Below are positions 60,019-64,000 of a stretch of DNA of 64,000 nucleotides, piece by piece. The DNA lies in contig JANTQA010000060.1 of NCBI GenBank assembly GCA_027625915.1, forward strand, positions 186,001 to 250,000. Direction: 5' to 3'. The notes under the pieces were generated by a model, which did not search any database, had not been told where the DNA came from, and saw only the letters and a list, made by a program, of their open reading frames with translations. Numbering within the stretch: the first letter of the stretch is position 1; each line of letters begins with the position of its first letter. The translations under genes were made by a program, and so were the position numbers. Source of the DNA: Anaeramoeba flamelloides (Eukaryota > Metamonada > Anaeramoebidae).

Positions 60019-60999
60019 ATGACTCAGCAAGGTATTCGGAATTTAACAAACATTGAAAAAAAAATCCTTCGAAGACGCGATTATAATGAAATTGACAAAG
60101 CTTTTGACTCAACAAACGTCAATTTATATGACAAAAGAGGAAGATGCCCAATACACTTCATTAGCGCGCGTACAATCATAGCGCTTGATCTAGTTGAATT
60201 GCTGCTTTCCAAAGGGGCGCAAATTGATTGCCAAACAAACACTGGGATGAGCCCGATTCATCACACATGCTCGCGGCACCATCCCAAATTGGAATACATC
60301 AAATTCTTTGTTGAGAAGGGCGTCAATGTCAACTGCAAAACACACGCAGGAAGAACGCCGCTTCATTATCTGAGCACAAAGCCACAGGAGTATTACGACT
60401 GTATGGAGTATTTGATCTTAAATGGTGCAGATCTCAACGCAAGGTCTTGCACTGGCGAAACGCCAACACACTTTCTTTGCAAACAGCAAAAGCCCTGCAA
60501 AAAGGTGTTGGCGCTTTTCATTCAAAAAGGAGCCGACTTGACAATCAGGGAAAGGTTTGACTGCACCCCTTTGCACTTTATTTGTGCCAAATTTAAACCA
60601 GACATTGAATCAATCGAGATGCTGGCGACGTCCAGCAAATTGGTCAACATACCAAGCGAATACGGAAAGACAGTTCTTCATGAGGTAGCTTTAAAGCCAA
60701 TCCTCAACCATGATTTAGTTAAAATATTATTAAAAGCTGGTGCAAACATTAATCTCCAAACACAACTAGGAGACTCCGCTCTCCATATCGTTTCAAGAAG
60801 ACCAAATTTAAACTTTGGCTCAATCAAATTTCTTTTAAATAATGGCGCGAATCTTAATTTAAAAAACTCCAAAGGAACAACGCCTTTGCACCAACTGATA
60901 AAAAAGATTCCAATTAACAATGAAACAGTCTCTTTTTTGATCTCAAAAAATGCTGATTTTGAAATTGAACATGTAAGTGCTTATTCACCTTATCATTTT
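60019..60999 (+). CDS. Ankyrin-repeat protein (3' end unresolved)
   Basis: ATG at 60019 opens a large exon with about eight full ankyrin repeats of roughly 35 residues from residue 37 on, for example GMSPIHHTCSRHHPKLEYIK, GRTPLHYLSTKPQEYYDCME, CTPLHFICAKFKPDIESIEM, GDSALHIVSRRPNLNFGSIK, GTTPLHQLIKKIPINNETVS, and the start of a ninth (ADFEIEHVSAYSPYHF). The N-terminal 36 residues are a charged helical cap. Repeats mediate protein-protein contacts; partner unknown. The 3' end is uncertain: either GTAAGT at 60973 or, since SPYHF still fits the repeat, the GTTTTT at 61000 is the donor. A short coding-like exon ending at TAA 61121-61123 (QRNYSSKVRSILFQNLQKIF...) or one near 61111-61270 could follow. 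Repeats 1-5 are distinctly more GC-rich than repeats 6-8. Confidence 0.88.
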
Positions 61000-61504
61000 G
61001 TTTTTTTTTTTCTATTTACTATCTTAAATTAGTAATAAATTATAAAGCAAAGAAACTATTCGAGCAAAGTTAGATCAATTCTTTTCCAAAATTTACAAAA
61101 AATATTTAGATTAGGATTATAATAATAACCCAAAAGGTCTCTATCTCTGATGAGAAATTATTTTTTGAAGGAATGTTTGAAAATGAAAAAAATGAAAAAA
61201 AAAAAAAAAACCAACAGAAATCACAGAAATTGAAAAAACTAAATCACACCCATATTTTTTAAAGTTTTTTTGATTACTACTGTTAAAATCAGATTTTCAG
61301 AAAATAGAATTTTATCTCTAAAAGTTCCAATAATGAAAAAGCTTAATTAAATCTCTAAAAAGATCATTTCTAATTGATTTTGAAAAGATATCTAAGGTTT
61401 TTCATCGAATAATTAGAGAAATATTTGGAAACTTGAAATAAAAATGTTCATTCATTAATTGGAAAATAACTGTCTTTATTGTTTTGATTTGGAAACAATC
61501 TCCT

Positions 61505-61660
61505 TGTTATAATACGAGTTTGGCCTGGAAGAATGAGAAATATGATATTGTTCGAAGTGATATAAGATGATATTGGTGAATTCGAAGAACGACGATTAAT
61601 ATAATCTTAGCACTAGAACAATATCATATCCTGAGTCTGGAAGGAGAACCAAACCGAGGA
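61505..61660. repeat. Long hairpin at start of unit 1
   Basis: Imperfect inverted repeat: ATATGATATTGTTCGAAGTG on the left pairs with CACTAGAACAATATCATAT on the right; flanking TTTGG.CTGGAAG/CTGGAAGG...CCAAACC extends the stem. The loop region includes GAACGACGATTAAT. The stem is kept in unit 2 with paired changes. Could be a structured RNA gene or a foldback element carried along by the duplication. Confidence 0.55.
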
Positions 61661-61791
61661 ATTCATAAAAGGCGATTGTTGAACAAATGAAACAATATGA
61701 GGTGCTATTTATTTTTAGAACTCGAGATCTAACTCGTCGAAACAAACAACAAACAAACTAAAACAGACAAACAAAAACAAGTAAAAACTAA

Positions 61792-61944
61792 TTAGTAATT
61801 TTTTAATGGTACTTTAAAGAAGCTTGGAAGAACTTGTTCTTCAAAGGATCTCAGTCTCTCAAAGGAGTTATCAAAAACATTGAAGTTAGATTTTACATTT
61901 TCATCATTGGAGACAAAACTTGGTTTAAATTTTACAGAGACAAA
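61792..61944 (-). CDS. Possible terminal exon within unit 1
   Basis: After an AG at 61946-61945 the minus strand is open for 50 codons: FVSVKFKPSFVSNDENVKSN, then FNVFDNSFERLRSFEEQVLP and SFFKVPLKNY before TAA. Acid/aromatic composition looks coding. In unit 2 the matching frame (PSFITNGQNVKFNFN...) is interrupted, so unit 2 is at best a pseudogene copy. Just upstream, 61925-62137 holds another open stretch (SSQEILRGIFKNHSLLRISR...). No family recognised. Confidence 0.35.
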   Translation of the reverse strand, partial: FVSVKFKPSFVSNDENVKSNFNVFDNSFERLRSFEEQVLPSFFKVPLKNY

Positions 61945-62820
61945 CTAGATCATTTATTCTTTCAATGAAATCTATTTCCTCTTTTATTTCCCGTTTTTCA
62001 CGAAGCACCCGAAGATATTCAAACATAAAAACATACATACACCTTGAAATTCTTAACAATGAATGATTTTTGAAAATTCCTCTTAAAATTTCTTGACTTG
62101 ACCAAGTAAAATAAAATGTTTTTTTTTTTTTTGGCATTTCTTCAATTTGTAAATGTATTTTTTCTCACTTTCAAAATCTTTTATTAATGGTTTATTATCT
62201 CTTTTTTTCGAAGAAAAAAAAGACCAAACGTTTTTAATTTTTTAAAAATGGTATTGATTTCTTTTGAGCCAAAAACAAAAACAAAAACACTGTTTGGTTT
62301 TTGACATTTTTTTTTAAACAAAGAAAGGGAATTCATTCAATTTTCAACTTTTACGGGAAAATTGAAGGACTTTTATCTTTGTCGTCTATTGATCAAGTAA
62401 TTGGGTTCCTTGAACCAAATTAATTTTCCAATATCGTAAATCCTTGAGCGTGGCGATCTTTTGAGATTTATGAGATTAACAATGTCGTAAAAAATTTGTT
62501 TAAACACTTCTAAAATAACTTTAAATAACATTTTTAAAGTCTAATTTATTAGTAAAATGCTTCCTATTTTATTTAAATTCAATTCGAAATTTGAAGATCA
62601 GAAAATTTATAAACTTTGCCTCATTACTAAAAGATTTCCCAAAATCTTTCCACGATATCTACAATACTATCCTAAACTTTTCAGTGTTCTAATCTCTTTC
62701 TTATCAGCAGTTATGAGGAATTATTTTGTTAAATTTTTACAAATAAAAATTTTGAGTTAAAAAAAAAATAAATAGTGTTCTATATTGATTCGATTTGTTC
62801 AAAAATCACCTTTTATGTTT

Positions 62821-64000
62821 ACTCGTTTTGATTATCCTTCCAGAATCAAAATATGATATTGTTCGAAGTGATATAAGATTATGTTGAGGGGTTCGAAGAA
62901 TGACGATTAATATAATCTTAGCATTAGAACAATATCATATTTTGAGTCTGGAAGGAGATCCAAAACGAGGAAATAAACTGATGATTGTTGAACAAATGAA
63001 ATAATCTGAGATGATATTTATTTTATAACTCAGGATCTAACACAATAAAAAAGCATACAAAAACACAAAAAATTAACTAAAACAAGTAATTTATTTATTT
63101 TTTATTTATACTTTAAAGAACTTGTTTTTCAAAGGATCTTTTGTATACCAATGGAATCATTGGAAATATTGAAGTTAAATTTTACATTTTGTCCATTGGT
63201 GATAAAACTTGGTTTAAATTAAACAGAGACAAACTAGATCGTTCAACTTTTCAATGAGTTTCTATCGATCACTTTTATTTTCCGTTTGATAGCCAATTCT
63301 CGAAAACAATCAAACTACAAATCATGCATTCATTGTGTGTTCTTAACAGTTACTGATTTTGAACATCCCTCTCCAAAATTTCTTTACTTGACATAGTAAA
63401 AAAAAATAAAATGTTTTTTTTTTTCTAATTTCTTAAATTTGTAAATGTTTTTTTCTCACTTTGAAAATCTTTTATTAATGGTCTCATTTCTCCTTTTTTC
63501 GAAGAAAAAAGAGATCAAACGTTTTTAATTTTTTTAAAAATGAGATTGATTTCTTTGGAAGAAAAAACAAAAACGTTGTTTGATTTTAGACATTGTTTTT
63601 AAACAAAGAAAGGGAATCCATTAAATTTCCAACCTTTACGGGAAAGTTGATGGACTTTTTTCTTTGTCGTCTATTGATCAAATAATCGAGTTCCTTGAAC
63701 CAAATTAATTTTCCAATGTCGTAAATCCTTGAGCGCGGCAAACCTTATATATTTATGAGATTAAAAATTGGCAAAATAATTTGGTTAAACACTTCTAAAA
63801 TAACTTTAAATAACATTTTTAAAGTAGAATTTAATAGTAGAACACTTATTATTTTACCCAAATAGAATTCAAAAAAAGAAGATCAGAAAATTTCAAACTT
63901 TGCCTAATTACTAAAGGGTTTTCCAAAATCTTTCCACAGTGACTACAATACTATTCTATACTTTTTTGTGAAACAATCACTTTCTTATCAGTAGTTGTTT
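62821..64000. repeat. Tandem duplication unit 2 (cut by window end)
   Basis: Direct-repeat partner of 61505-62820, starting with its own hairpin (62821-62975: CTCGTTTTG...CCTTCCAGA paired with TCTGGAAGG...CAAAACGAG, and AATATGATATTGTTC paired with GAACAATATCATATT). Coding-like frames of unit 1 are broken here. Confidence 0.85.

Larger units (their letters stand above)
61505..62820. repeat. Tandem duplication unit 1
   Basis: About 1.3 kb that aligns along its length with 62821-64000. The best conserved parts are the starting hairpin (61505-61660), CAGAGACAAACTAGATC near 61935, AAACAAAGAAAGGGAAT near 62317 and TTCCTTGAACCAAATTAATT near 62407 followed by CGTAAATCCTTGAGCG. Unit 2 runs off the window edge. 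Confidence 0.85.

Noticed and set aside
60678-60920. 80-codon minus-strand frame
   Set aside because: Antisense shadow of the ankyrin repeats.
62557-62760. 67-codon plus-strand frame (MLPILFKFNSKFEDQ...)
   Set aside because: It is not conserved as a frame in duplication unit 2 and resembles no family.
1-64000. CRISPR arrays, operons, ribosome binding sites, retroviral or Polinton-type elements
   Set aside because: The genome is clearly eukaryotic with introns; no spaced direct-repeat array, LTR pair or capsid-type gene was seen.

Overview
This is a very AT-rich (roughly four-fifths A+T) eukaryotic nuclear window with spliceosomal GT-AG introns, nuclear tRNA genes, TAA/TAG/TGA stops and long gene-poor spacers full of poly-A/poly-T. 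Protein content is that of a free-living protist: C9orf72, the CCR4-NOT subunit NOT3, an IFRD-family protein, 14-3-3, the SNARE YKT6, a two-RRM protein and an ankyrin-repeat protein. An amoeboid lineage (anaeramoebid, heterolobosean or amoebozoan) would fit, but the species cannot be fixed from sequence alone. No prokaryotic, viral or CRISPR content was seen.

Layout. 1-1 kb: 3' part of a plus-strand membrane-protein gene with a Ser run and an 18-bp Asn/Met/Gly tandem repeat. 1-13.7 kb: mobile-element territory with a TTAA-flanked element, foldback elements, a CACTA-ended element, two copies of a TA-flanked palindromic MITE, clusters of short palindromic modules, a broken LINE, one tRNA-Arg(UCU) and one tRNA-like relic. 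13.8-20.5 kb (minus): a C9orf72 homologue in three recognisable exons, the last across a 4.7-kb intron. 20.8-23.8 kb: repeats. 23.9-29.7 kb (minus): a compact five-exon NOT3 gene whose last intron is 4.1 kb. 32.9-34.2 kb (minus): an IFRD-type gene. 34.8-39.8 kb: a 570-bp foldback element, a MITE invaded by a second TA-flanked element, and a further TA-flanked element. 39.9-41.3 kb (plus): the RRM gene. 41.7-47.5 kb: a second TTAA-flanked element, then gene-poor spacer. 47.5-48.9 kb (minus): 14-3-3. 52.2 kb: tRNA-Ala(AGC). 56.4-56.8 kb: an exon-like segment present twice in inverted orientation. 57.4 kb: a small terminal exon on plus. 57.6-58.4 kb (minus): YKT6. 60.0-61.1 kb (plus): ankyrin-repeat gene. 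61.5-64.0 kb: tandem duplication of about 1.3 kb, each unit beginning with a conserved long hairpin.

The genes are not an operon or a single pathway. Two themes recur: membrane traffic and lysosome/autophagy control (C9orf72, YKT6) and mRNA or translation control (NOT3, IFRD, RRM protein), plus the 14-3-3 phosphoprotein adaptor. All exon joins below were checked by reading frame and intron phase. C9orf72 and NOT3 each have one intron of 4-5 kb just before the last exon, both carrying repeats, while the other introns resolved are about 100-420 nt.
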